Shown here piece by piece: positions 1-10,355 of a stretch of DNA of 64,000 nt. Position numbers and translations under genes: made by a program. Below the pieces are notes generated by a model. It made no database searches, was not told the origin of the DNA, and saw nothing but the letters and a program-made list of their open reading frames with translations. This DNA is from Eledone cirrhosa (Eukaryota; Mollusca; Cephalopoda; Octopoda; Eledonidae). Numbering within the stretch: the stretch's first letter is position 1; each line of letters starts with the position of its first letter. Location: the NCBI GenBank assembly GCA_964016885.1, contig OZ024744.1:68017551-68081550 (forward strand). The letters run 5' to 3'.

Positions 1-541
1 GAAAATGTGCTTCAAAAGGGATGAGGTCATTAGTTCTTGGGAGATAATTCTTGTGATATAATTATAGAAGCAAACGTTAGCAATTATGCCCAGAAAATTT
101 GCTTCAAAAGGGATGAGGTCATTAACTGTAATTTTCCCATTAGAAACTTGTTTTTTATATCTCAAACATTTTACCACACCTGCAATAGGTTTTTTGAGTA
201 GCATTGGTTGGTAAGAGTAGGAATGTTTTTGATAGAATACTTAATTTCAAATAGGTCCATGTTTCACAGGTAACAGGCACCCCCAATATATATGTGTGTG
301 TGAAAAGACAAAGAAAGGCAAAGATGAAAAATTAAGTCATTTTAATTTTCCAACACATGTTTCTACAAAAATAAGCATTGAAATAAATGGAAAGAAAATA
401 GTGGAAAGTCTGGCTCAAGCATTGACTCAAAGAGTTAGATATTAATTCTGTAATTTCTGTGTCATTAGAGTAACTATAAATGATTATATATATGACTGTG
501 AAATGGTATCTTTATATCTTTTATCTTTATATGTTTCATCA
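1..541. other. AT-rich stretch without recognised gene
   Basis: I see no coding signal. A segment of about 27 bases containing 'cttcaaaagggatgaggtca' occurs at 7-33 and again at 100-127, a short direct duplication. The rest is AT-rich with a few GT dinucleotides. Confidence 0.5.
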
Positions 542-746
542 ATACAATATCAAATAACAGTTCACACATATATGTGTGTGTACACATGCATATACATAGT
601 TATAAGGGATATTTGCATGGAATCTTCAGAGAAGAAAGAATCGTTTATACTTACTTCTCTGAAGATTCCATGCAAATATCCCTTATAACAATGTATATGC
701 ATGTGTACACACACATATATGTGTGAACTGTTATTTGATATTGTAT
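542..746. repeat. Long near-perfect palindrome (93-bp arms)
   Basis: Bases 542-634 are repeated in reverse complement at 654-746 around a 19-base loop, with only about one or two mismatches. Short reading frames through it are artefacts of the symmetry. It may be a foldback or MITE-type element, or two inverted copies of a small repeat. No transposase or clear target duplication is visible. Confidence 0.85.
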
Positions 747-967
747 AGATGAAACACTGTGTAAGATGTAAAGTTTGTTTTTAAATGTATTGCCTTCTCC
801 TCCATTTATTCTGTTTATACTTGCTCTGCTTACCTTCTGCACTTAACGCTCTTTTTATAATATTTAACACTCCACCTGTTAGCATTGAGTGCACTTTGCT
901 TCAGCTATTGACATCTAGTATACTGTTTAACAATTTTTTCGCCCTTATGATACATGTCTCTTCTTTG

Positions 968-1002
<35 letters not shown>

Positions 1003-1084
1003 CGTATATATACCGACAGTCAATTGACTTTCATCAAATCGGACCAAGGAAACAATGTTTCCATTGGTCTTTCCTATTGCTAAT
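747..1084. repeat. AT-rich spacer with (TA)n microsatellite
   Basis: A TA tract occupies about 972-1002. No gene is recognised in the remainder. Confidence 0.6.
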
Positions 1085-1235
1085 ACTATCTATCGGTCGC
1101 AACTCCAGGTAGAAGGAGCAATGTGAAATAAAGTGTCTTGCTTAAGGATATAATGCAGGTTCGGAATCAAACTCACAACCTGACAATTGCGAATCCAATT
1201 CTCTAACCACTCAGCAACACGCCTTCACACATATA
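1085..1235 (-). mobile_element. tRNA-derived SINE fragment
   Basis: Read on the minus strand, the segment begins with a tRNA-like head (box A-like 'gctgagtggttagagaa', box B-like 'ggttgtgagtttgattcc'). It continues into the SINE body 'gacactttatttcacattg', which recurs at 11744-12080 and 20448-20780. It is a transcribed-SINE head, not a tRNA gene: there is no intact cloverleaf. Confidence 0.7.
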
Positions 1236-1238
1236 TAT

Positions 1239-1410
1239 ATATATATATATCATCATCATTAGCGTTTAACGTTCATTTTCCATGCTATCATGTGTTGGAT
1301 GAGGTGTCAATTATGAGAAAGGCCAAGTCAGGTGACCATATCTTGCTCATACAGACCTGATTCTGGCTTGGTTTTCTATGGCTGGATGCCCTTCTTAATG
1401 CCAACATTTA
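1239..1410 (-). mobile_element. CAT-tailed RTE/SINE 3'-end repeat
   Basis: The segment starts with catcatcat followed by a 'gtttaacgttcattttcca' type sequence. This is the tail that also ends the RTE LINE at 48901 and the SINEs at 11748 and 20449. It then carries the 'gctggatgcccttctt' body seen at 11825 and 20520. It is probably a 5'-truncated copy of the same lineage. Confidence 0.65.
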
Positions 1411-1790
1411 CAGTTTGCTGGGTGCTCTTTATCGTTACACCTACACAACCACTTTACAGTGCAGTGTGGACTGGGTGCTTTTTATTGTGACACTTACACA
1501 ACCACTTTACAGTGTGGACTAGGTGCTTTTTGTCATGACACACAATCATTTTACAGTGTGGACTGAATGCTTTTCTTCATGACATCTACACTACCACTTT
1601 AAAGTGTGGGCCTGCAGTGCAGTGTGGACTGGGTGCTTTTTATTGTGACACTTACACAACCACTTTACAGTGTGGACTAGGTGCTTTTTGTCATGACACA
1701 CAATCATTTTACAGTGTGGACTGAATGCTTTTCTTCATGACATCTACACTACCACTTTAAAGTGTGGGCCTGGTACTTTTTGTCATGATT
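1411..1790. repeat. Minisatellite (~50-bp unit) with a 158-bp tandem duplication
   Basis: Units of about 50 bases, each with 'ggtgctttttattgtgaca' and 'caaccactttacagtg' blocks, repeat in tandem. A block of three units at 1457-1614 is repeated next to itself at 1615-1772, apparently without differences. The unit resembles the body of the CAT-tailed repeat and so probably grew from it. Confidence 0.85.
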
Positions 1791-1918
1791 TTCAAAATTA
1801 ATTGAAATATATAGATAATATATTTCATTAGCAATACATTAATGAAAGGGTTAACCAGCTACTTACAGGCCTAGATTTATTTAGATTTGAATATGACTGA
1901 ATATGCAAAAAGTTATAC

Positions 1919-2130
1919 TTAACCCTTTAGCATTTAAACGGGCCAGAATTTTCTCACCACTTCAAACTGGCCATAACTGGCTGCTCATATTTATGTTATG
2001 GCATTGTTCTCAAAATAAATAATATCAAAATGTTATAGATTTGATATTATGTGAGCTAATTATGTGAGAAAGGCCTTTACCACAAAAATATAATAGTAAA
2101 TATAGAGTAATGTAAATGCTTAAGTGTTAA
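1919..2130 (+). mobile_element. TTAA-flanked MITE (piggyBac-like), copy 1
   Basis: TTAA at 1919-1922 is followed by ccctttagcattt. The element ends with aaatgcttaagtg just before TTAA at 2127-2130. The same ~200-bp sequence, in either orientation, recurs at 6174, 6973, 7156, 10127, 18846 and 41394. TTAA target sites with a CCCTTT-type terminus are characteristic of piggyBac-related MITEs. No transposase is encoded. Confidence 0.8.
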
Positions 2131-2279
2131 CGGTTCACTAACTTCTATAAAGCTAATGGATCTTTTTATCTTTTCGAGGATTTGTGTTCTAATTTTTTAA
2201 ATAATGTTTAAATGGCTGAGTATTCCACAGACAAGTACACGACTTGTTGAAAATAACACAATGTGTGATAAAGATGGAT

Positions 2280-2480
2280 GCTTGAATTACAGGTACAGTC
2301 CATTCAATGGGCTTCCAAACAGTTTCCATCTACCCAATTTCATTCACATGTCTTAGAAGCAACTCAAGGCTATGGTAAAAGACACTTTCACAAGATTCCA
2401 TACAGAGGGATCGAACCAAAAATCTCATGATTATCACCCAAACCTTTTAACAATTCAGCCATGATCTGTGTCTATGGTTC
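2280..2480 (-). mobile_element. tRNA-derived SINE (second family)
   Basis: On the minus strand a tRNA-like head ('atggctgaattgttaaaag', then 'ggttcgatcc' as box B) is followed by a body with 'ggtagatggaaactgtttgg'. This is a recognisable cephalopod-type SINE body. The flanks show no target duplication that I can define. Confidence 0.65.
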
Positions 2481-2685
2481 ATATATAATCCTGTTAATTG
2501 ACTAATATTACAATATTACATTAAATTATGTTAATTATTGCCATTAACAATAATTACTAAAATTATAGTTAATTTACACTATCTTTCTAAGGTAGTTTAT
2601 ATTGCTATGATCGGAATGTTAATTACAAAGTGTTTCCTGTAGATTTAGGTCACAAGTTCTTTGTTTTATTATTATTACTATTGAC
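2481..2685. other. AT-rich spacer
   Basis: No gene or repeat family recognised. Runs of TTAA, ATTATT and similar. Confidence 0.5.
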
Positions 2686-2756
2686 CTTGTGCCTATAGTA
2701 GAAATCATTATCATTATTACCATAATAATGATAATGATTTCTACTATAGGCACAAG
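2686..2756. repeat. 71-bp palindrome from opposed SINE tails
   Basis: The sequence from 'cttgtgcctatagtagaaa' to its reverse complement folds on itself around a 3-base loop near 2719-2721. Each arm is the SINE 3' end plus its ATT-rich tail, so the structure reads as two SINEs meeting tail to tail. Confidence 0.8.
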
Positions 2757-2898
2757 AATTCCATTCTGAGTTCCAATGCCGCCGAGGTTAACTTTGCCTT
2801 TCATCCTTACAGGGTCAATAAAATAAAGTACCAGTAATACACTGGATAATTGCTGGCCTTGTGCCAAAAGCAGAAACAATTATTACCATAATAATAAG
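2757..2898 (+). mobile_element. SINE 3' half (box-B part onwards)
   Basis: Contains 'ccgaggttaactttgcctt' and 'ggtcaataaaataaagtacc', ending in 'ggccttgtgcca', a pyrimidine-poor stretch and an ATT-rich tail. The box A part is missing. Confidence 0.8.
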
Positions 2899-3103
2899 GG
2901 CGGTGAATTGGCAGTATCGGTAGAGAGTCGAATGCCATGCTTTCCAGCATAGTTACGTCCCTTTACGATCTGAGTTCAAATCCCGCCGAGGTTAACTTTG
3001 CCTTTCATCCTTACGGGGTCAATAAAATAAAGTACCAGTAATGTACTGGTTAATTGATGGCCTTGTGCCAAATGTAGAAACAATTATTACCATTATAATT
3101 ATT
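2899..3103 (+). mobile_element. tRNA-derived SINE, near full length
   Basis: The head 'ggcggtgaattggcagta' with box A-like 'tggcagtatcggtagag' and box B 'gagttcaaatcc' is followed by the conserved body and an ATT-rich tail. It is the best preserved of at least nine copies in the window (others near 2757, 4525, 5490, 18650, 19080, 19350, 19560, 35904). It would use internal RNA polymerase III promoter boxes. Confidence 0.85.
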
Positions 3104-3805
3104 ATAATTATTATTTAGTCCAAAGAAGGGAGGTGGGAGGGTAGAAATGGTAAAATATTTTCTTTATTAACCACAAGGGTTGACACAAAGTATAACATTA
3201 AGGACGGCACAGGACAATATAAATGGGTGTGTCTGCATGTAAAAACAAATACATAAAAACAAAAACAAAGAATATAACAAAAAAATGAGGGGCACTCAAG
3301 GAGAAAACCCATTAAAAAAACCACGGTGACCCTGACCACCAGCGCAAGTGCCCTCTCCCAGTTTTCCATCTCCAATCTACAGGCACATACTCAGAGCAGG
3401 CCCATTCACATGGGCCATGCTCACTTCTCTTACCCATCTTTCAACAAATTGCTGGAAGAGGAACACTTCCCTCTCCACCCTGATTTTCCTTTTCAAATAA
3501 AATTCGAAAAAGTTAATCAGGGCATCGCCGAAGAGGTAAGTGCTTGTCTTCAGCCCTTTCAAATGTGTCCAACACACAAGCTCTTTAAAACTGCCTGCCA
3601 TTCCTGGCAGTGGGGCAATCCTCACGAAGGACTCAGTTGATAGCCAGATACGTCCTACACATGACAGCAGGTGTCCGACATAAACCCACAAGTCAGCAAT
3701 ATTCGGACACTGGACAAGTGCATGCAGGACAATTTTGTCACTCTATGCACATCTCAGACAGGTCCAGCTGATGGCACTTCCATGCCTGTAGAGTTTAACT
3801 GAATA
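3104..3805 (-). pseudogene. Tx1/L1-type LINE, 5'-truncated 3' fragment
   Basis: The minus-strand frame at 3691-3377 reads WVYVGHLLSCVGRI, then WTHLKGLKTSTYLFG and ALINFF. It matches the C-terminus of the Tx1-type ORF2 at 46026-47168 nearly residue for residue. The 3' end at 3104-3116 is an ATT-rich tail like those of the copies at 45637 and 60718. The fragment stops abruptly near 3805, where an unrelated RT fragment in the opposite orientation begins. No catalytic domain remains. Confidence 0.85.
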
Positions 3806-4505
3806 TTACATCCTATATTACATTAGAGCAGCCCAATGCATCAGCCTCTATGTGTGTGAGCCACATAAATGTCGTTGTGGGACTATCGTGGATAAGTATG
3901 GCCTACAACCAGTCTTGCCACCTGAGTGCAGGCCGGTTCTCCCCTGACATGCTGCTCTCAATGACATATTGAGAAGGAGCCTGGACTCAGCTGGCTTCCC
4001 ATCACAACTGGAGTTACCAGGCCTCAACCATGGAGACAGAAAGTGCCTGGACAGAATGACCCTCTTCCCATTTGAAGGTGGTAGATCCCTCATCTGGGAC
4101 AACATATGTTGTGACACGTTCTCCACCTCCAATTTAGTTGCTTCAACTACAAACCCCAGTATTGCAGCCTGGAAGGCAGAGGGAAGGAAGACCAACAAAT
4201 ACCAGGGATTGTCTGGCCACTTCCTCTTTGCACTGGTCATGAATGTACTCGGACCCTGTACTTATAAGCTCCTCCGCAAGATCAAAACGTTGGGAGTTCA
4301 TCTGAGGAAGGAGCACCACAAGGTGGGGTGGGTGTTGGCCATTGTCCTCAGAAATACTTTTGCAGTCTTGCCCATGTGGTGCAGCCCCAATACCACTGCG
4401 CCCTAGTCCCAGAGCCCATCACCCTCCGCTTTCTCCCTTCCATTCTTCTGAGACCCTAGAGCCCTTGCCTTGCCCTTCCTTTTCCGTTTTTTAATAAAGT
4501 TTAAC
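3806..4505 (+). pseudogene. 3' fragment of YLDD-type RT element
   Basis: The plus strand encodes CEPHKCRCGTIVDKYGLQ, then MTLFPFEGGRSLIWD, LVASTTNPSIAAWKAE and GWVLAIVLRNTFAV. These correspond in order to RCRCGKLFDSTGLHG, LTLCPWSRDRCLVWD, ASAAEWSKIL and WLFQRINLAITRGN in the RT element at 52826-55945. It is the C-terminal domain only, with a stop near 3938. It ends in aataaag at about 4493. Another copy of the extreme 3' end lies at 23440-23790. Confidence 0.75.
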
Positions 4506-4524
4506 ATTATTATTTAATTATTAC

Positions 4525-4722
4525 ATCTATTGGCAGTATTGGTAGAGCATCAGACACCATGTTTTGCAGCATAGAGTTACGGCCCTTTATGTTCTGAGTT
4601 CACATCCCGCCGAGGTTAACTTTGCCTTTCATCGTAATGGGGTCGATAAAATAAAAGCACCCATAATGCATTGGGGCAATTGCTGGCCTTGTGCCAAAGT
4701 AGAAACAATTATTCAATTATTA
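4525..4722 (+). mobile_element. tRNA-derived SINE
   Basis: Same family as 2899-3103: 'attggcagtattggtagag' head, 'gagttcacatcc' box B, 'ggttaactttgcctttc' body and AATTATT tail. Confidence 0.8.
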
Positions 4723-5178
4723 CATTTATTGATGTTAAAAACTTCTTTCCCACTATGGTTGAATTTTCCTTTTTATCCTTCTAGCACTAATGAAATAAAT
4801 ACTTAATTGATATCATCATCATCATCATCATTTAACGTCCACTTTCCATGCTAGCATGGGTTAGATATATTTATGTGTAACCTTTACTACAATGAATATA
4901 TAAGAAATAAATCAACTATTTTTTTTTTAATTGTTTAATTGGTAAGAAGGACAGTGCTTATGAGCCTATCTGGGGCCCCTTTTACAAGTGGGGAGGAGGT
5001 AACCTGAAACAAGAGATTTCACCTTAATGTAATATTGTGAGTACACTACAGGCACCCAAGGAGTCAGTCATCATCATCGTTTAACGTCCATCTTCCACGC
5101 TAGCATGGGTTAGACTGATTATGGTGAAGGATTAAATCTACAACCCAAATACCACAAATCCTGTTTCACACTCTATAT
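4723..5178. repeat. Short CAT-tailed repeat ends in spacer
   Basis: Two catcatcat plus 'tttaacgtcc' tails lie at about 4812-4865 and 5070-5115. They represent severely truncated insertions of the RTE/SINE lineage. A SINE body scrap lies at 4745-4810. No gene is seen. Confidence 0.6.
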
Positions 5179-5344
5179 CAGTCATGGGCAAACTGTGGCC
5201 CATGAGCCATATGTGACCCATTTGGCTTTCTGAATGGCACGCCTAATTTCAAAATTGCCTTGAATTTTTTTAGTAGTGTGGCCTATTTTATGATGAGCCA
5301 CATCCTCTGCGGCCCACTCCTCAAAAAAGGATTGCTCATGCCTA
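5179..5344. mobile_element. hAT-like MITE with 8-bp target duplication
   Basis: The element begins 'cagtcatgggcaaact' and ends 'aggattgctcatgccta'; in reverse complement the two termini are alike (CAG..ATGGGCAA and TAGGCATGAGCAA). It is flanked by ctctatat (5171-5178) and ctctaaat (5345-5352), an 8-bp duplication with one mismatch as hAT transposition produces. It is non-coding. Confidence 0.7.
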
Positions 5345-5384
5345 CTCTAAATGATCCTGCCAATTCATCACCTTACACCTTAAA

Positions 5385-5700
5385 CTGCTACTTTATTTTT
5401 ACCAACCCCCGAAGGATTAAAGGCAAAGTTGACCTCAATAGAATTTGAACTCAGAATGCAAGAAGCTGAATTCATGATTTCTAATTTAGGCTCAAGTCCA
5501 GAAATTTAGAGAAAGGGATAAGTTGATTAAATTGACCCCAATACTTGACTGGTATTTCATTTTATCAACTTTGGAAGGATAAAAGGCAAAGTCGACCTCG
5601 GTGGGATTTGAACTCAGAACAGGTGGGATTTGAAGCCAGAAGAAATTCTTTGAAGCATTTCTTCTGACATTCTAACACTTTTGCTAATACACCACATGGA
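5385..5700 (-). mobile_element. SINE fragments in tandem
   Basis: Two minus-strand pieces of the 2899-type SINE: 5385-5475 and 5476-5700. Both contain the reverse complement of the body and box B region ('gatttgaactcagaa'). Confidence 0.7.
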
Positions 5701-6170
5701 AAACCATTGGTACAACTTAGTATCAATAATAAAACCCTCCCAAAACAGTTTTAAATAAATAAAGTGAGACAGTCACCATAGATTATGTTAAAATCTCTAC
5801 AGATTGATGTAAGTAAGAAAATGGAGTTCATAATGGGGGCTGTAGTTCTATGGAGGAAAGATTGTATTTGGTATATCATGAATGAAATACTGTAGAAAAT
5901 AATGAAGAAGAGAGCAGGTTGACTTGCTAGTCTTGTAATTATGGTTGACTGGACAGAAAGATAGTGTGTTGTATGTGTCAGCTAATGGTTGTAGTGTTTT
6001 GGTGAGATCTTTGGTGTAAATCTGATAGGTTTAGTTTTCTTCTTTCTTTTTCTATGGTCTAAAATATTTGTATACAAAATGGCTGTTTCTTTCATATTAG
6101 ATAAATCTACTTGGTTTTTCTCAATTTTTCTCAGTTAATTCTTCACTCACTTCTATGATTCAACAGAAAA
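5701..6170. other. No recognised feature
   Basis: AT-rich sequence without a convincing reading frame or known repeat. Confidence 0.5.
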
Positions 6171-6173
6171 CAT

Positions 6174-6392
6174 TTAATCCTTTAGCATTTACATTACTCT
6201 TTATTAACTATTATATTTTCACAGTAAAGGCTTTACCTCACATAATTATCTCACATAAATATTGAATCTATGAGATTTCGATATTATTTATGTTGAGAAC
6301 AATACCTTAACATAAGTATGAATGGCTGGTTTAAACAGAAAGAGGTGGGAGAATTCTGGTCAGATATGACCAGTTAAATGCTAAAGGGTTAA
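6174..6392 (-). mobile_element. TTAA-flanked MITE, copy 2
   Basis: Minus-oriented copy of the 1919 family, with TTAA at 6174-6177 and 6389-6392. Terminal sequences ending in CTAAAGGG are preserved on the right; the left begins with tccttt. Confidence 0.8.
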
Positions 6393-6970
6393 AAAACAAT
6401 TTTGCTACTTATAATGTTGTGAAACTTTGTGATATTAGAATAAGTACTTTCATTTTTAATGTGATGCAGTCATAGAGTTGTTTTATAATTTTCAAGAATG
6501 TTTTGTTAATGTGGTTTCAGGTGTTATAGGACGTTAAGTGTTCAAATGCTTGCTTTATTAGATTGTAGAGATGTCAATTGTAAATTTGATCATCATCCTC
6601 CAAATATACAATGGCTGGTGATAGGAAGGGCATCCAGACAATGGATTGGGAGGACATCTCAGCTTTGTTAAATACATGATAGCTACTTTAGTGTTAATGA
6701 TCTACATGATAAATGTACCCAGTACACTTTGTAAACTGGTTGGTGATAAGAAGGGCATCCAGCAATAGAAAACTTATTGAAAGACATGACAACCTCTCAA
6801 ATGTTGGTGTCATAAGGAAATGCACTTGGAAGAGTGTGGGAACCTGTGTAAATGAAATGCAGGGTTCCTGGCTCATCTGAGCATTCAGTAAAATGCAAGA
6901 ATGTATGTGAGATGCAGGTTTCTGGCCTGTCTCAGAGGTCAGTAGCTTCACTTGAGTTCTGAACAGTCTG
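6393..6970. other. RTE 3'-UTR scraps in spacer
   Basis: Two pieces with 'ggaagggcatccag' type sequence (about 6605-6645 and 6735-6790) match the 3' untranslated region of the RTE LINE near 15495. No gene is seen. Confidence 0.5.
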
Positions 6971-6972
6971 TC

Positions 6973-7375
6973 TTAACCCTTTAGCATTTAGACTGGCCAT
7001 ATTCAGCCAGAATTCTCTCACCTCTTTCTGTTCAAAATGGCTGCTCGTACTTATGTTAAGGTATTTTTCTCAAGATGAATAATATCAAAATCTCATAGAT
7101 TCAATACTAAGTGAGATAATTATATAAGATAAAGTGTTTACCATGAAAATATAATAACTCTTCAGCATTTACAATACTCTATATTTACTATTATATTTTC
7201 ACAGTGAAGGCTTTATCTTACATAATTACATAATTATCTCACATAATATCAAATCTACGAGATTTTGATATTATCTATTTTGAGAACAATACCTTAACAT
7301 CAGTATGAGTGGCCGGTTACAACCAGTTTGAAAAGAAAGAGGTGAGAGAATTTTAGCTGGAGATGGCGGGTTTTA
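6973..7375. mobile_element. Two TTAA-type MITEs meeting head to head
   Basis: 6973-7155 is a plus-oriented copy ('aaccctttagcatttag' start) and 7156-7375 a minus-oriented copy of the same family. They abut without a clear TTAA between them, so either an insertion near the end of another copy or an inverted duplication is likely. Confidence 0.75.
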
Positions 7376-7484
7376 ATGTTGGGTTGAGTCACAGTAAACT
7401 TTTGAATATTTGACCAAACATTATATGATAAAACCTTTGTTCAGTTAATATCTCTCATTAAGAAAATAATATCATTATAGTAAT

Positions 7485-9530
7485 TCTTTCTTTATTGGCC
7501 CCAAGGGCCAAATCATGTAGGATAATACAACAGACCAGGACAGTGGGGATTTACAAAAAATTGAAAACATGCAAACAAATAGAACATAACAATAAACAAT
7601 AAATTTATAACAATAAAACTTACCTAATAGGGGGAGCACCACCAGGGGTAACTTAGGAACCCCACAGATACTAAACGACCCTAAACACCATGAATGTCAT
7701 AGGAAGGTGTTCCTTTCCTCTTGAAACTCTCCAGCCTACAGGCACATGTTCAGAGTAGGCCCATCCACGCTATGTTCACCCATATTTTAACAAATGTACT
7801 GGAGTGGCAACACTTCCTTCTCCACCCTCACCTTCCTTTTCAAATGGAACTAGAAAAAGTTGATGAGGGCATGGCCGAAGAGGAAAGTGTTTGTCTTCAG
7901 TCATTTCTGCTGTGTCCACCACACAACCTCTCTCACTACAGTCACCAGACAGAGGAAAACTTCCTACCTGTTCTAGCCAAAAGAAAACAGTGGGGTGATT
8001 TCATGATGAAGTCGACCAATAGCTAGATTTGTCTTACACATGACAATAGTTGCTTGACAAAACTCCACAATTCAGCAATATCCAGGCACTAGACAAGTGT
8101 GTGCAGAATAATTTCATTGTTCCACGCACGTCTCAGACATGTCTGTCTGACAGCACTTCTGTGTCCTTACAATTTGTCTCAAACTAACCCAGAAAAGACT
8201 GGCTAGTTCATTCTCTCTTCAAGAGCATCCCATCGCACTTGCCCACCACTAGTCCTCTATAGAACACTAGAGTGAAGTTTCCACTGACTGCATTACTTGA
8301 TAGGGCTGTGAGCACCTGACAAGACTCCATGTGTCAGGCTCCCATTCACTGTCTTCACTTGACCCATGTAGCTGTCAAAGAGTTGAGCTGTGGAAAGACC
8401 TGTCTGACAAATGGCAACAAGCCCTGTTCATGAGTTTGGAATATCTAGAGATGACATAACCTCAGCGCGTATCTGTGCATCATCAGCCACGGCAGGCTCA
8501 GCCCTCCACATAGAGGGTGCTGACAGCAGATGGACCACTTCACCAGTAGAACCTGTGCAAACCACAAAAAGTTGAAGAGCTGGTGCTCCAATTTAGTGAG
8601 GCATGAATGAGGACAAATCACATTGGTCTGGCAGTAAGAGATGACAGACTCGATTTACACATATGCCACCTCTGTCTGACCATTTAGGGATAGCTTTCTC
8701 TCAGCCCTTTTCTGGGTGAGAGTGGCCACCCTGCTTGTTACCTCATCCCAGTTCTTACCCACCTGGAAGTCTGGACCAAACAAAGCCACAAGCAACTTCA
8801 CCAGTCTGTCCATCCAGTGTCAGATGATTCTTTTGAATGGCATGGATTTGTCTTTGCTGGTGTCGAGCTGCAAACCCACCAACTTGTCTGAGTTTATCTT
8901 TGCTCCCATCAGCCTTTCATATTCCTCTAATAAGTTGCTGACCACTTCAATTTCCAAGGAGTACAATCCCATATTGGTGATGTCGTCTGCATATGCAAAC
9001 ACATTCCTTCCACAGCCCAGTTTGAGTGGGATGCTCTGCAACAGCTCCAGCTTCCACATCAATGGCTCGAGAACCAATTCATACAGATGGGAGAAGAGAG
9101 GACATCTTTGATGGACTGAGCACATAATTCTGATAGATTGCAGTTGACTTGGACTACCTAGCAGGTACCTCTGTGCATTGCAGTGACCCAACCTCATTCT
9201 AGCACCTTGACCAAAATCTTATGGGCTGGAAATTAATAATGTCCTCCCCGTTCTCCTCTTTCCTCATCAATGTTACTACGCCCCGACTTCAGAACTGTAA
9301 ATTCTCCCATTCTACTGCCAGTTGCAATAGATGGCTTCAAGGAGATCAAAGAACAAGTCTGGCATGTCTATGTAAAGTTCATAAGGCAGACCATCCAAAC
9401 CGGATGGCTTGCACCTCATGCAGGAAAATTCTTGTATCACTCGTGCTTTCAAGACTAAATAGTATAATATCAAGCTTGTTCTTACTAGAATAACCATCTG
9501 GCTTCTGCTCCAATAAAGGCATTATTAATA
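7485..9530 (-). pseudogene. Tx1/L1-type LINE with internal deletion
   Basis: Minus-strand pieces match the ORF2 copies at 46026-47675 and 61272-63044. The RT piece at 9497-9312 contains CKPSGLDGLPYELYIDMPDL. The piece at 9197-8820 carries the catalytic motif FAYADDIT followed by VSNLLEEYERLMGAKINSDK. The remainder to 7485 is the decayed C-terminus and 3' UTR, starting 'tttattggccccaagggcc' as at 60737. The segment between the two RT pieces is missing near 9200, removing RT motifs A and B. Frames are broken many times, so it is dead. Confidence 0.85.
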
Positions 9531-9871
9531 GGATCCTCTCAGCATGTTGAATCCATAAAATGTGTTATGAACAACAACAGAATCTGTATTAGGTTCTTGT
9601 GGATTTAACAATGAACAGAGCTGATTTGTGGATTTTACAATGAACAGAGCTGATTTGTGGAAGATCCGTGTTAAATTGGAATAATTTTATTCTGAGTTGT
9701 ATAAAAACATTACAAATTATTCACAATTCTTTCAGAATGAAAATATAAACACAAATATAAACACATATAATAAATACAATTAACTATTGTTAGGAACCTT
9801 AGAAATACAACACACTAGAATACACAATCAAAGCGAGAGAAAGAAAAAAAAGGGAAACAAAAACAAAAACG
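9531..9871. repeat. Dispersed AT-rich repeat and 32-bp tandem duplication
   Basis: Bases about 9602-9662 hold two copies of 'aatgaacagagctgatttg' in tandem. Bases 9677-9790 match, in the same orientation, the segment at 52290-52392 and, inverted, 60471-60600, sharing 'ttctttcagaatgaaaata'. The family is unknown; it looks like an element terminus or 3' UTR. Confidence 0.6.
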
Positions 9872-10126
9872 ATGATCAATTCACCATCAAGTGCAACAAT
9901 CGGTTGCATATCACAAGCACATAAAACTACTAGAACAGTTTCACCAACAGTTCATCCTGACAATCTTGATGTTCACTGGAGCACACACAGTACAGACACT
10001 GAAATATTACAAAATGCAAGTGCAGTCAACATTGAAACTCATGACCACAAACCTCAACTCCAATGGGTAGGCCACATGGTTAGATCCAACAACAGCAGAA
10101 TCCCAAAGTAAGTCATATATGGTGAA
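9872..10126 (+). pseudogene. LINE ORF2 C-terminus, part 1
   Basis: The frame ends with TDTEILQNASAVNIE and QLQWVGHMVRSNNSRIPK. This is the pattern of the region downstream of RT in several invertebrate LINEs (QLRWVGHV, then RIPK). It is interrupted at TTAA 10127-10130 by a MITE and resumes at 10356. It is a short decayed remnant of a LINE distinct from the RTE and Tx1 families here. Confidence 0.65.
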
Positions 10127-10355
10127 TTAACCCTTTAGCATTTAAACCGACAGTATCCAGCCAGAATTCTCTCACCTCTTTCTGTTCAAACTGGCTGTAA
10201 CTGACTGCTAATACTTATGTTAAGGTATTGTTATCAAAATAAATAATATCGAAATCTCATAGATTTAATATTATGTGAAATAATTATATGAAGTAAAGCC
10301 TTTACCATGCAAATATAATAATATATATAGCGTAATTTAAATGCTAAAGGATTAA
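10127..10355 (+). mobile_element. TTAA-flanked MITE, copy 3, inside LINE remnant
   Basis: TTAA occurs at 10127-10130 and 10352-10355. The interior is a typical copy of the family, ccctttagcattt to aatgctaaagga. Removing the element and one TTAA rejoins the flanking LINE frame (GEL, then IPGVRLQHK), which proves the borders. Confidence 0.9.

Noticed and set aside
1411..1790. CRISPR-like array of repeats and spacers
   Set aside because: Units are contiguous diverged minisatellite copies in a eukaryotic genome; no spacers or cas genes.
2899..3000. Possible tRNA gene
   Set aside because: It has A and B boxes but no complete cloverleaf and continues into a SINE body and tail.
3848..4240. 130-codon minus-strand frame
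   Set aside because: The plus strand carries recognisable YLDD-element C-terminal motifs over the same bases.
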